From: Chitinophagaceae bacterium
GTDB taxonomy: Bacteria; Bacteroidota; Bacteroidia; Chitinophagales; Chitinophagaceae
Direction: 5' to 3'
Length of the DNA stretch: 64,000 nt
Assembly (NCBI GenBank): GCA_023229465.1
Contig: JALNZE010000010.1
Span: 59,672-123,671, forward strand
In this document: piece by piece, positions 34,714 through 43,226 of the stretch
Layout: each line of letters starts with the position of its first letter
How positions within the stretch are numbered: the first letter of the stretch is position 1
Notes under the pieces: generated by a model
Databases searched by the model: none
The model's input: only the letters and a program-made list of their open reading frames with translations
Told to the model about the DNA's origin: nothing
Made by a program: the position numbers and the translations under genes

Positions 34714-34790
34714 AATAGGGAACAGGGAATATTGACTATTGAAAAAATTTCTTCACTTCCGCATTCGACATTCTATATTCGATATTTAAT
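34714..34790. repeat. Interspersed repeat GAACAGGGAATAT / ATATTCGATATT
   Basis: The gap 34683-34819 carries GAACAGGGAATATTGA and, further on, TTCGACATTCTATATTCGAT. The same two word pairs occur at 62186-62256. It is a decayed, AT-rich intergenic repeat family with inverted words. The gap has no other feature apart from a TATATTTA close to the promoter -7 box at about 34795. Confidence 0.45.
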
Positions 34791-34819
34791 CCCCTATATT
34801 TATTCATAAACCTTATTGA

Positions 34820-36091
34820 TTGCAAAATAATTCCACCAGGTATTTTAAAGGAAGTCCGCTGCAAACGGGGATATATGCCGCTATAGTAGCTTTCCTTACT
34901 TACACCATGATCTTCGGGTTTCGAAAATCATATACTGTTTGCACTTTTGATGGGTTGCGTTTTGCCGGACTCAATTATAAAACCATTTTAGTATTAAGCC
35001 AGATGATCGGTTATCTGCTGGCAAAATTTTATGGCATCAAATTTATTTCTGAGCTAAAACGGCTGGGCCGCTACAAAATTATTCTCTTACTGGTAGGTAT
35101 TGCCTGGGCCGCATGGCTATGCTTTGCTATTGTACCCGCACCCTATAATGCCGTTTTTCTATTTATAAACGGTTTCCCACTGGGTATGTTATGGGGTGTT
35201 GTTTTTTCCTATGTAGAAGGCAGGCGCAGCACTGATTTTATAGGGGCAGCATTGGCAGTGAGTTTTATTTTTTCTTCGGGTTTTGTTAAATCAGTAGGGG
35301 GATGGTTATTGCTTGAATTTCATCTATCTGAATTCTGGGTACCTTTTGCAACAGGCCTGGTTTTTGCCTTGCCCCTGCTTCTTTTTATTTACCTGATTGA
35401 AAAGATTCCGCCGCCAGACGAAGCGGATATTGCTGCCAGGATGAACCGGACACCCATGAACGCAGCCGAAAGAAAAAAATTTATTCGCAGTTTTTTGCCC
35501 GGCCTGGCCGCTTGTATTTTTATTTATGGTTTTGCTACTATCTTCCGCGATATACGCGATAATTTTAGTGCCGATATGTGGAAAGAAATGGGCTACCTTA
35601 ACCAGCCTGCGCTGTTTTCAAAAACAGAAACACCCATTACTTTAATTGTACTGGTACTGATCGGAAGCATGGTTTTAATCAAAAACAGTTACAAGGCATT
35701 GATGCTCGCACACCTCTTTATCGCCATGGGTTTTGCCTTGTCGGGCATCACCACTTTTTTCTTTGTGCAACATCAACTCGACCCGGTATGGTGGATGACG
35801 GCGGTAGGATTGGGCCTTTATATGGTTTACATACCTTTCAATTCTGTTTTCTTTGAACGACTCATCGCGGCATTCCGGTTTACAGGCAATGTGGGATTCC
35901 TGATTTACCTGGCCGATTCGTTTGGATACCTGGGAAGTGTAACCGTATTACTGAGCAAAGAAATATTTAAGGTAAAACTAAACTGGGTGGATTTTTTCTC
36001 AAATAGTGTAATGATATTGTCGGTAGTGGGTGTGCTGATTACTTTTTTTTCTGCATACTATTTTGCAGGAAAAAGAAGGCAACAAACCTAG
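34820..36091 (+). CDS. DUF5690 family membrane protein (MFS-like)
   Basis: A 423-residue integral membrane protein starting at TTG. Around 12 hydrophobic segments are visible, with YAAIVAFLTYTMIFGFRKSY, MIGYLLAKFYGIKF, and FVKSVGGWLL typical of DUF5690, a Bacteroidota family related to the major facilitator superfamily. A soluble loop (IPPPDEADIAARMNRT) splits the two halves, as in MFS transporters. The substrate is unknown. It is divergent from the Asp-box protein and convergent with msrB. No in-frame ATG lies near the N-terminus, which supports the TTG. Confidence 0.82.
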   Translation: MQNNSTRYFKGSPLQTGIYAAIVAFLTYTMIFGFRKSYTVCTFDGLRFAGLNYKTILVLSQMIGYLLAKFYGIKFISELKRLGRYKIILLLVGIAWAAWLCFAIVPAPYNAVFLFINGFPLGMLWGVVFSYVEGRRSTDFIGAALAVSFIFSSGFVKSVGGWLLLEFHLSEFWVPFATGLVFALPLLLFIYLIEKIPPPDEADIAARMNRTPMNAAERKKFIRSFLPGLAACIFIYGFATIFRDIRDNFSADMWKEMGYLNQPALFSKTETPITLIVLVLIGSMVLIKNSYKALMLAHLFIAMGFALSGITTFFFVQHQLDPVWWMTAVGLGLYMVYIPFNSVFFERLIAAFRFTGNVGFLIYLADSFGYLGSVTVLLSKEIFKVKLNWVDFFSNSVMILSVVGVLITFFSAYYFAGKRRQQT

Positions 36092-36111
36092 CAACACAGG
36101 CGTTTTAAAAA

Positions 36112-36681
36112 TTACCCCTTCTTTTTCTGCCGATCATCATATTTCTTTTCCGCTTCCTTTGCTTTTTCAAAATCAAGCACTACCCCATTAATACAATAGC
36201 GTAACCCGGTGGGCGGCGGGCCATCTTCAAATACATGTCCTAAATGCGATTTGCAACGGCCACATTCCACTTCCGTTCTCACCATACCCAGGGAATTGTC
36301 CGGAAGATAAATGATAGAAGCTTTGCTTACCGGCTCATAAAAACTGGGCCATCCGCACCCACTTTCAAATTTGGTATCACTTTTAAATAACGCATTGCCA
36401 CAAACCGCACAATAATAAGTACCTACTTCTTTTGATTGCTCAAATGGACTCGTATAGGGCCTTTCAGTGCCTTTTTGACGCGCGATATAGTACAATTCAG
36501 GGGCAAGCATTTTTTTCCATTCATCCTCTTTCAACACCACTTTACTGCTATCTGTTCTTGAATATACCGGATGATTCTTTTGGTTAGCTGAGTCCATTTT
36601 GTTGGATTTATCATGATTGTTTTGCGACCGGCAACTTTGCGCCAATCCCATAAAGAGTGTTATTGCCAGTAAATAGTTCAT
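36112..36681 (-). CDS. msrB: Peptide-methionine (R)-S-oxide reductase, exported lipoprotein
   Basis: A 189-residue protein from the ATG at 36681 (MNYLLAITLFMGLAQSC, lipobox Cys17); the upstream in-frame start at 36717 would hide the signal. The MsrB domain follows: YCAVCG and ECGRCKSH bind zinc, SGCGWPSF and GLRYCINGV carry substrate binding and the catalytic Cys. It repairs methionine sulfoxide in the periplasm; the usual cytosolic MsrB lacks the lipobox. Downstream are the DUF5690 gene (convergent) and upstream adk (divergent). Confidence 0.92.
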   Translation of the reverse strand: MNYLLAITLFMGLAQSCRSQNNHDKSNKMDSANQKNHPVYSRTDSSKVVLKEDEWKKMLAPELYYIARQKGTERPYTSPFEQSKEVGTYYCAVCGNALFKSDTKFESGCGWPSFYEPVSKASIIYLPDNSLGMVRTEVECGRCKSHLGHVFEDGPPPTGLRYCINGVVLDFEKAKEAEKKYDDRQKKKG

Positions 36682-36825
36682 ATTATAATTATTATTATCT
36701 ATTGAATTCTCTAACACATTTAAGAAAAACCAGATTTCAAGCTACAAAAATCGGTTGAATACTTTACAATTAAGTCTTTTCAAAGGTTTTCGAATACTGT
36801 TAAATGTTTTTTAAAGTCAAGGCCT

Positions 36826-36833
36826 TATATTTG
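36826..36833 (+). promoter_or_regulatory. -7 promoter box for adk
   Basis: TATATTTG, an exact TAnnTTTG, 25 bp before the adk ATG (36859). No TTG at the right distance. Leader of about 20 nt. Confidence 0.5.
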
Positions 36834-36858
36834 TTCCTCACTCAAGGTTAGTAAGAAC

Positions 36859-37437
36859 ATGTTTAATATTATTCTGTTTGGCCCTCCCGGCAGCGGGAAA
36901 GGTACGCAAAGTGAAAAGCTGATCGCAACTTATGGACTAAAACATTTATCTACAGGAGACCTATTGAGAACTGAAATTTCAAAACAAACCCCCTTAGGAC
37001 TGGAAGCCAAAAGCATTATGGACAGGGGCCAGCTGGTGCCGGATGAGGTGGTGATAGAGATGATCAGTTCTGCATTGGACGCTAATCCGCAAGCCAACGG
37101 ATTTTTATTTGATGGGTTTCCCCGTACCGTTGCCCAAAGTGAGGCGCTGGACAAATTATTACAGTTGAAAAATACAGAAATAGGTGTAGTACTGGCATTA
37201 GAGGTAAGTGAGGAGGAACTGGTACACCGTTTACTTAACAGGGGCCTTACCAGCGGCCGCAGCGATGATAACAATGAATCTGTTATCAAAGCAAGAATTA
37301 GTGAATACCGAAGCAAAACAACCGTAGTAGCCGACCATTATAGCCAATTTGATAAAGTAGTTCATATTAAAGGCGAGGGAACCGTTGATCAGATATTTGC
37401 CTCCCTTTGCAGCGAAATCGATCAGCGGCTGTCTTAA
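36859..37437 (+). CDS. adk: Adenylate kinase
   Basis: A 192-residue adenylate kinase, short-LID type. Motifs: FGPPGSGKGTQSEKL (P-loop, residues 7-21), HLSTGDLLR, LFDGFPRTVAQSE, and RLLNRGLTSGRSDD with the Arg pair of the LID. It interconverts AMP, ADP and ATP, and is essential. The LID is short and has no zinc cysteines. It is a single gene with its own promoter box and terminator (37473). Confidence 0.95.
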   Translation: MFNIILFGPPGSGKGTQSEKLIATYGLKHLSTGDLLRTEISKQTPLGLEAKSIMDRGQLVPDEVVIEMISSALDANPQANGFLFDGFPRTVAQSEALDKLLQLKNTEIGVVLALEVSEEELVHRLLNRGLTSGRSDDNNESVIKARISEYRSKTTVVADHYSQFDKVVHIKGEGTVDQIFASLCSEIDQRLS

Positions 37438-37472
37438 TAATAGTAACTTTTTACAACCAACAACCAACTGCT

Positions 37473-37503
37473 ATCCCGCCACACCAATGGCGGGATTTTT
37501 TTT
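37473..37503 (+). terminator. Intrinsic terminator of adk
   Basis: Stem ATCCCGCCA (37473-37481) / TGGCGGGAT (37488-37496), loop CACCAA, then T8 (37496-37503). Confidence 0.9.
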
Positions 37504-37550
37504 ATCCCTTGCACAGCGGGGAAATGACGGATAAAAACTCAGCCAATCCT

Positions 37551-37558
37551 TAGCTTTG
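37551..37558 (+). promoter_or_regulatory. -7 promoter box for paaZ
   Basis: TAGCTTTG, an exact TAnnTTTG, 12 bp before the first possible ATG of paaZ (37571) and 21 bp before the second (37580). No upstream TTG fits. Confidence 0.45.
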
Positions 37559-37570
37559 AGCATTTACTAA

Positions 37571-39628
37571 ATGATTGCCATGTTTACAGTTAAAAATTAT
37601 ATCCTCGGTCATTGGATCGAAGGCGATGGGGATGGTCAGGCTTTATTCAACGCCGTTACCGGCCATCCTATTGCCAAAGCAACCACCAAAGGATTGGACT
37701 TTGCGGCTGTTCTTGACTATGCCAGAACAAAAGGAAATCCCGCACTTCGCAAAATGAGTTTTCATGAAAGGGGGCTAATGCTTCGCGCACTAGCGTTACA
37801 TCTTAGGGAACATCTGCCTGAATTGTATCGCGTTAGTTACCAAACCGGCGCTACCAAAGCAGATAGTTGGGTTGATATCGAGGGGGGTATCGGTAATTTA
37901 TTTGCCTATGCCTCATTGCGCAGAAAATTTCCAGACACCCCCTTTTGCCTGGACGGTGAGCATCATCCCTTAGGAAAGGCCAATACTTTTATGGGACATC
38001 ATCTGTTAATTCCCAAAGAGGGCGTTGCCGTTCATATCAATGCTTTCAATTTTCCGGTTTGGGGAATGCTTGAAAAAATTGCGGTAAATCTTTTAGCGGG
38101 CATACCGGCGGTAGTAAAACCGGCAACCGTTACCTGCTACCTCACCGAAGCGGTGGTAAAGCAAATAGCCACATCAGGTATTCTGCCAGAAGGCGCCTTA
38201 CAACTGATCTGTGGCAGCGCAGGCGATATGCTCAGCCATACGTGCTCACAGGATGTGGTAACTTTTACCGGCTCTGCATCTACCGGACAACTATTAAAAT
38301 CCGGTAAAAATATATTAGAGCAGAATGTGCCCTTTACCATGGAAGCAGATTCGCTCAATTGTATTGTATTGGGTGAAGATGTAACGCCGGCTATGCCTGA
38401 GTGGACTATTTTTATCAAAGAAGTACGCAAAGAAATGATTACCAAATGCGGACAAAAATGTACCGCCATCCGAAGAATATTTGTTCCGGAAAATAAACTG
38501 GAAGAAGTACATATCGCACTGGGCAAAGCGCTGGCACAAACGGTTATTGGTAACCCATTGAATGAAAAGGTACGAATGGGTTCCCTGGCAGGTGAAACAC
38601 AAAGAAGAGAAGTGAGAGAACAGGTACAAAAATTGCTGGCTTCTTCACAAATCATCTATGGATCATTAGATAGTGTGGAACTGATAGACGCGGATGCTGT
38701 GAAAGGTTCATTCCTCGGCCCCATTTTATTATTAAATGAAGATCCTTTCCATAGCAAAGAAGTACATGAAGTGGAAGCTTTTGGTCCGGTAGCTACCCTC
38801 ATGCCCTATCAATCAACAGAAAAAGCAATAGCCCTCGCTAAAATGGGTAAAGGCTCCTTAGTAAGTTCTATGGTAACCGCCGATAAAAATATTGCCAGGC
38901 AATACGTATTAGAAGCAGGCACGCACCATGGCCGTATACTTATTTTGAATAATCAATGTGCCAAGGAAAATACCGGTCATGGTTCTCCATTGCCCTTGTT
39001 GGTACATGGTGGGCCGGGCCGGGCGGGGGGCGGTGAAGAAATGGGTGGTATCCGTGGCGTAAAACATTATATGCAGCGGGTGGCCATACAGGGGTCGCCT
39101 GATATGATTACGGCAGTGAGCAATGTTTACCAGCCGGGCGCAACAGGAAACACAATAACAATCCATCCATTTAAAAAATACTTTGAAGAACTGGCAATAG
39201 GTGACCAACGCATCACCGAAAAAAGAGTGATCAGTTCAGAAGATATAGACCGCTTTGCCGATTTGAGCGGGGATCATTTTTATGCGCACCTTATACAAAC
39301 AGATTTTGCAGGAACCATGTTCGATAAACAGGTGGCACATGGCTATTTCATTATGAGCATCGCCGCGGGTTTATTTGTAGATAGTTATGAAAAGAATCCG
39401 GTATTACTGAATTATGGGATTGATGAATTACGTTTCACCAAACCCGTGTATCCCGGCGCGGAAATACAGGTACGCCTTACCTGTAAAGAAAAAATTCCGC
39501 AGGAGAAAAAAGAACCATCCGATATTGCCAAAGGCATTGTAAAATGGCTGGTGGAGATGATAGACGAAACAAATGAGATCGTTGGCATAGCCACCATTTT
39601 AACAATGGTTGAAAAAAAGATTCAATAG
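37571..39628 (+). CDS. paaZ: PaaZ-type bifunctional aldehyde dehydrogenase/oxepin-CoA hydrolase
   Basis: A 685-residue fusion. The N-terminal 530 residues are an aldehyde dehydrogenase with the catalytic Glu in TMEADSLN (258) and Cys in CGQKCTA (297); starting at the second ATG gives 255 and 294, matching E. coli PaaZ numbering. The C-terminal 150 residues are a MaoC hydratase (ADLSGDHFYAH). In phenylacetate degradation PaaZ opens the oxepin ring and oxidises the semialdehyde. The paaABCDE genes are not in this window; only a crotonase 103 bp downstream could belong to the pathway. Confidence 0.92.
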   Translation: MIAMFTVKNYILGHWIEGDGDGQALFNAVTGHPIAKATTKGLDFAAVLDYARTKGNPALRKMSFHERGLMLRALALHLREHLPELYRVSYQTGATKADSWVDIEGGIGNLFAYASLRRKFPDTPFCLDGEHHPLGKANTFMGHHLLIPKEGVAVHINAFNFPVWGMLEKIAVNLLAGIPAVVKPATVTCYLTEAVVKQIATSGILPEGALQLICGSAGDMLSHTCSQDVVTFTGSASTGQLLKSGKNILEQNVPFTMEADSLNCIVLGEDVTPAMPEWTIFIKEVRKEMITKCGQKCTAIRRIFVPENKLEEVHIALGKALAQTVIGNPLNEKVRMGSLAGETQRREVREQVQKLLASSQIIYGSLDSVELIDADAVKGSFLGPILLLNEDPFHSKEVHEVEAFGPVATLMPYQSTEKAIALAKMGKGSLVSSMVTADKNIARQYVLEAGTHHGRILILNNQCAKENTGHGSPLPLLVHGGPGRAGGGEEMGGIRGVKHYMQRVAIQGSPDMITAVSNVYQPGATGNTITIHPFKKYFEELAIGDQRITEKRVISSEDIDRFADLSGDHFYAHLIQTDFAGTMFDKQVAHGYFIMSIAAGLFVDSYEKNPVLLNYGIDELRFTKPVYPGAEIQVRLTCKEKIPQEKKEPSDIAKGIVKWLVEMIDETNEIVGIATILTMVEKKIQ

Positions 39629-39730
39629 AAGTCCATCGTTTTTTAGATGCCTGCATTAGTAAGTATACCAAAGCGGGCACCCGGTACTTTTTAAAAAAGC
39701 CTTTTACGGGCTATTTAATAACTTAGCAAT

Positions 39731-40516
39731 ATGACAGCAGAAAAAAAAGAAGGCTATGTAACAATTGAACGGGTAAATGGTATCGCCTCGATTGAATTCT
39801 TTCATCCGCAAAGTAATTCTCTTCCGGGTAAACTACTGGATGCCCTTGCAAAGGCTATTCATGCTGAAGGATTGAATACTGCAACCAAAGTGATGATCCT
39901 CCGCTCTTCCGGAGAGAAAATATTTTGTGCCGGCGCTTCATTTGATGAGCTGTTGGCCATTACCAGCGAAGAACAGGGCCTGGCATTCTTCTCCGGTTTT
40001 GCCAATGTACTCAATGCCATGCGGGAAGCACCTAAATGTATCATTGCCCGAATTCATGGCAAATGCGTAGGCGGCGGTGTGGGCCTGGCAGCGGCGGCTG
40101 ATTATGCCATTGCAGTAGAAGGCGCCGATATTAAACTGAGTGAACTGGCTGTTGGCATTGGCCCGTTTGTAATTGGGCCTGCAGTAGAAAGAAAACTGGG
40201 CCTATCCGCTTTCTCACAATTAACCATTGATGCCACCATGTGGCGCTCTGCAGACTGGGCGCTCCGTAAAGGATTATTTGCAGAGTTACATACTGATCTT
40301 GCCGGAATGGATCAGTCGGTAAAACGATTGGCAACTACTTTGTCAAACACATCACCAGAGGCCATGCGGGAAGTGAAAAATATTTTGTGGAAAGGAACAG
40401 AAAACTGGAATACATTATTAAAAGAACGTGCTGCCATCAGCGGCAGACTCATATTGAGTGATGCAAGTAAGTCGTTCCTTGCCAAATTTCATACACCGAA
40501 AACACCAACTGCTTAA
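39731..40516 (+). CDS. Enoyl-CoA hydratase/isomerase (crotonase) family protein
   Basis: A 261-residue crotonase. The oxyanion-hole segments are KIFCAGASFDELL and HGKCVGGGVGLAAAADYAI, and LSELAVGIGPFVIGP follows. In position 2 of the paaZ neighbourhood it could serve ring-cleavage product isomerisation or hydration (PaaG/PaaF-like), but the glutamates needed for hydration are not clearly placed: VGIGPFVIGP lacks the usual acid, so isomerase or other activity is possible. A 102-bp spacer separates it from paaZ. A strong terminator follows. Confidence 0.82.
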   Translation: MTAEKKEGYVTIERVNGIASIEFFHPQSNSLPGKLLDALAKAIHAEGLNTATKVMILRSSGEKIFCAGASFDELLAITSEEQGLAFFSGFANVLNAMREAPKCIIARIHGKCVGGGVGLAAAADYAIAVEGADIKLSELAVGIGPFVIGPAVERKLGLSAFSQLTIDATMWRSADWALRKGLFAELHTDLAGMDQSVKRLATTLSNTSPEAMREVKNILWKGTENWNTLLKERAAISGRLILSDASKSFLAKFHTPKTPTA

Positions 40517-40531
40517 CTATTATTTTATAAG

Positions 40532-40572
40532 AAAGCCTGCTATCTTCATCCGGATAGCAGGCTTTTATTTTT
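40532..40572. terminator. Bidirectional intrinsic terminator
   Basis: Stem AAAGCCTGCTATC (40532-40544) / GATAGCAGGCTTT (40553-40565), 8-nt loop, then TATTTTT on the plus strand. It lies between the convergent crotonase and carbonic anhydrase genes. Confidence 0.85.
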
Positions 40573-40583
40573 ACGATTATTTG

Positions 40584-41219
40584 CTACAGATCATCATATT
40601 CATACAATGAATCTATTGGTGTACCCGCTGCCATTTCGAATACCGGGTTAATAATACCGTCTTTCAATCCATATACCCAACCATGCAGTTGCGGTCGCTG
40701 CTCATTTTTCCAGGCCCTTTGAATAATGGATGTTTTGGCCAGGTGTATTACCTGTTCCTGCACATTCAACTCAACCAACCTGTCAAATTTATTTTCTTCA
40801 TCGGTTAATACATCCAGTTCCTCTCTATGTAACCTGTAAACATCTTTAATATTCCTGAGCCACATATTGAGAATCTGGTGGTAATCATGATTGGTCATGG
40901 CGGCTTTAATACCCCCGCATCCATAATGACCACAAACAATTACATGCTTTACCTTAAGATAGCTTACCGCATAATCAAGTACACTCAATAAGTTTACATC
41001 CGTATGTATCACCATATTGGCAATATTGCGATGCACAAAAATTTCTCCGGGTTGTGTATTGGTAATTTCATTGGCCGGCACACGGCTATCACTGCATCCT
41101 ATCCATAAAAATTCAGGTGTTTGCAAATGGGCAAGCCTGTCAAAAAACGCCGGGTCGTTTTCCAGCATTTCCCTGGCCCAGGCTTTATTCTCCAGTAATA
41201 ATTTTTCATATGGTTTCAT
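40584..41219 (-). CDS. Beta-carbonic anhydrase
   Basis: A 211-residue beta-class carbonic anhydrase. Zinc ligands and catalytic dyad are all visible: WIGCSDSRV (Cys42, Asp44, Arg46) and CGHYGCGG (His98, Cys101). It catalyses reversible hydration of CO2 to bicarbonate in the cytosol. Its start overlaps the end of the SulP transporter by 14 bp, so the two are translationally coupled. Together they probably move and interconvert bicarbonate for carboxylation reactions or pH control. Confidence 0.95.
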   Translation of the reverse strand: MKPYEKLLLENKAWAREMLENDPAFFDRLAHLQTPEFLWIGCSDSRVPANEITNTQPGEIFVHRNIANMVIHTDVNLLSVLDYAVSYLKVKHVIVCGHYGCGGIKAAMTNHDYHQILNMWLRNIKDVYRLHREELDVLTDEENKFDRLVELNVQEQVIHLAKTSIIQRAWKNEQRPQLHGWVYGLKDGIINPVFEMAAGTPIDSLYEYDDL

Positions 41220-42780
41220 AAGTTCTGATTTTGGGTTGATGAAACAAAAGATGCATCGGTTTGTGATTACTTTTTTTGATGTCTACTCTAATATTTTTCA
41301 GGTGTGCATGACAAAGAAAGTTGTTTACTTCTTCAATCACATCCTTATCAATGAAATCGGCCCTTGTGGCATCAATTAAAACATAGGCATTGGCGGGTAC
41401 ATCTTCCAGTTTCTTCTTAATAATGGGTTTATTAAGAAATGAAACGTCTTTCCGGAAACGGATCAAAAAATTGTTCTGATCATTTACCACAAAAACGGAA
41501 GAACGGAAATTACTTCTCACAATAAAAAATAATCCCATAACAATACCTACAATGATACCTATCAGCAGATCCGATAGCAGGATGGCCAAAATAGTTACCA
41601 CAAATGGCACAAATTGATCCCACCCTTTTTGATAGAATTCTTTGAATACAGAAATTTTTGCCAGCTTATACCCTGTAAATATAAGTATGGCTGCCAATGC
41701 ACTTAAAGGTATTTTGTTAAGCAGGAAGGGAATGAACATTACGCATACCAAAAGCAATAGGCCATGCGCGATAGCCGAAACTTTGGTTTTGCCGCCTGCC
41801 GAAACATTGGCAGAGCTTCTTACTACAACAGAGGTAAGCGGCAAACCACCTATCAATCCTGAAACGATATTACCTATTCCCTGCGCTTTCAATTCACGGT
41901 TGGCGGGTGTTACTCTTTTTAGCGGATCCAGTTTATCAACCGCTTCTATACCTAAAAGGGTTTCCAGGCTGGCAACAATAGCCAGGGTAAAAGCAGTTAC
42001 CCAAACATCCGGGTTATTCAGAAATTTGAAATCCGGAAGGGTAAAAAATGACAGAAAAGAGCTGATATCACTGGCAACGGGTAAAGAAACCAGGTGTTTA
42101 GCCTCCAATGCGTATGCAGGTTGACTGGTTAAAAAATAGCCATTTATTAAAATTCCCGCGATAACTACCACCAATGGACCAGGTATCAGGTGTACTATTT
42201 TATTTGATTTAATAAATTTTCTTTCCCATACTGCCAGTATCAATAATGAGATACTACCAATGATCAAGGCCGAAGGGGTTAAAAAATCCAGGGCATGCCA
42301 CATGGCAGAGAAGGTATTTTTTTGATCTCCCTGGCTAAAAGTCTCATCACCTACAAAATCCACATCATACCCTACCAGGTGTGGAAACTGTTTTAAAATC
42401 AGTATTAAACCAATAGCAGCGAGCATTCCCTTAATAACGGAGTTAGGAACATAGTCGCCGACTACACCGGCTTTTAAAAACCCCAACCCCAATTGAATAA
42501 AGCCTGCAAGAACAACGGCCAGCAGGAAGGCTTCATACACCTGTAATTTTAAAATGGCTGTTGCTACAATAACGGTTAGTCCGGCAGCCGGCCCGCTCAC
42601 ACTCAGGTGTGACCCGCTTAAAAAACCGATCACAATGCCGCCAACTATTCCCGCGATGATGCCTGAAAATAAGGGGGCACCGGACCCCAGCGCGATACCC
42701 AGGCAAAGGGGTATGGCAACTAATAATACTACGATAGAGGCAGGCAAATCACTGCCCGCATGCTGAAAATATTTTTTCAT
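41206..42780 (-). CDS. SulP family anion transporter (probable bicarbonate)
   Basis: A 524-residue SulP/SLC26-type transporter with the N-terminal GSDLPASIVVLLVAIPLCLG, GSHLSVSGPAAGLTV, and VVRSSANVSAGGKTK signatures, 10-14 hydrophobic segments, and a shortened C-terminal cytosolic STAS-like part (YVLIDATRADFIDKDVIEEV). SulP proteins carry sulfate, bicarbonate or dicarboxylates. The 14-bp overlap with a carbonic anhydrase gene argues for bicarbonate, or anion exchange linked to it. Direct proof is absent. Confidence 0.88.
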   Translation of the reverse strand: MKKYFQHAGSDLPASIVVLLVAIPLCLGIALGSGAPLFSGIIAGIVGGIVIGFLSGSHLSVSGPAAGLTVIVATAILKLQVYEAFLLAVVLAGFIQLGLGFLKAGVVGDYVPNSVIKGMLAAIGLILILKQFPHLVGYDVDFVGDETFSQGDQKNTFSAMWHALDFLTPSALIIGSISLLILAVWERKFIKSNKIVHLIPGPLVVVIAGILINGYFLTSQPAYALEAKHLVSLPVASDISSFLSFFTLPDFKFLNNPDVWVTAFTLAIVASLETLLGIEAVDKLDPLKRVTPANRELKAQGIGNIVSGLIGGLPLTSVVVRSSANVSAGGKTKVSAIAHGLLLLVCVMFIPFLLNKIPLSALAAILIFTGYKLAKISVFKEFYQKGWDQFVPFVVTILAILLSDLLIGIIVGIVMGLFFIVRSNFRSSVFVVNDQNNFLIRFRKDVSFLNKPIIKKKLEDVPANAYVLIDATRADFIDKDVIEEVNNFLCHAHLKNIRVDIKKSNHKPMHLLFHQPKIRTYETI

Positions 42781-42831
42781 GACGCTATAAAATAAAATTG
42801 AAAGAAAAAAGATCGCTTAATCAGAAAGTGA

Positions 42832-43128
42832 TCAGCAATTGGGCGGGGGCACATGAATATCCGGTGCATGATTCAGTGGAATGGCATCTGCAAAATCGGG
42901 ATGCTGAATGGCGGAAACAATAAAGGCAGAAACCACCTTACATCCTGCGCTACTTAAATAATCACTTTTAATGGCGGCCTTCTTATAAAAACCGCTATCC
43001 GTGTCCTGTGCATGCGGAATTTCTTCTGTAAACCGGTTACTAAACAATAACCCACCCATTTGCTGTATGGGCAGGATTTGTATCGCTAATACCAGCAATA
43101 AAAATAGTGTACAGATTTTTTTCCGCAT
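42832..43128 (-). CDS. Small exported protein of unknown function (PPPN tail)
   Basis: A 98-residue protein using the ATG at 43128 (MRKKICTLFLLLVLAIQILP); an upstream in-frame start at 43215 is less likely. A hydrophobic signal or anchor segment is followed by MGGLLFSNRFTEEIPH, two Cys-free regions, and an acid/His-rich end NHAPDIHVPPPNC. Small Bacteroidota proteins with this general form (QxLP...TEELPH...PPPN) exist but have no known function. It follows the 2OG oxygenase gene in the same direction after a 98-bp gap. Confidence 0.55.
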   Translation of the reverse strand: MRKKICTLFLLLVLAIQILPIQQMGGLLFSNRFTEEIPHAQDTDSGFYKKAAIKSDYLSSAGCKVVSAFIVSAIQHPDFADAIPLNHAPDIHVPPPNC

Positions 43129-43226
43129 AGGGAACGGCAAAAATAGAGCAACAGAGAATAGCACAATTGTTAAATAATCTCTAACAGATAAGCTGAGACG
43201 CGCTGTTAAAAGCAAAAGCCGGCTAT

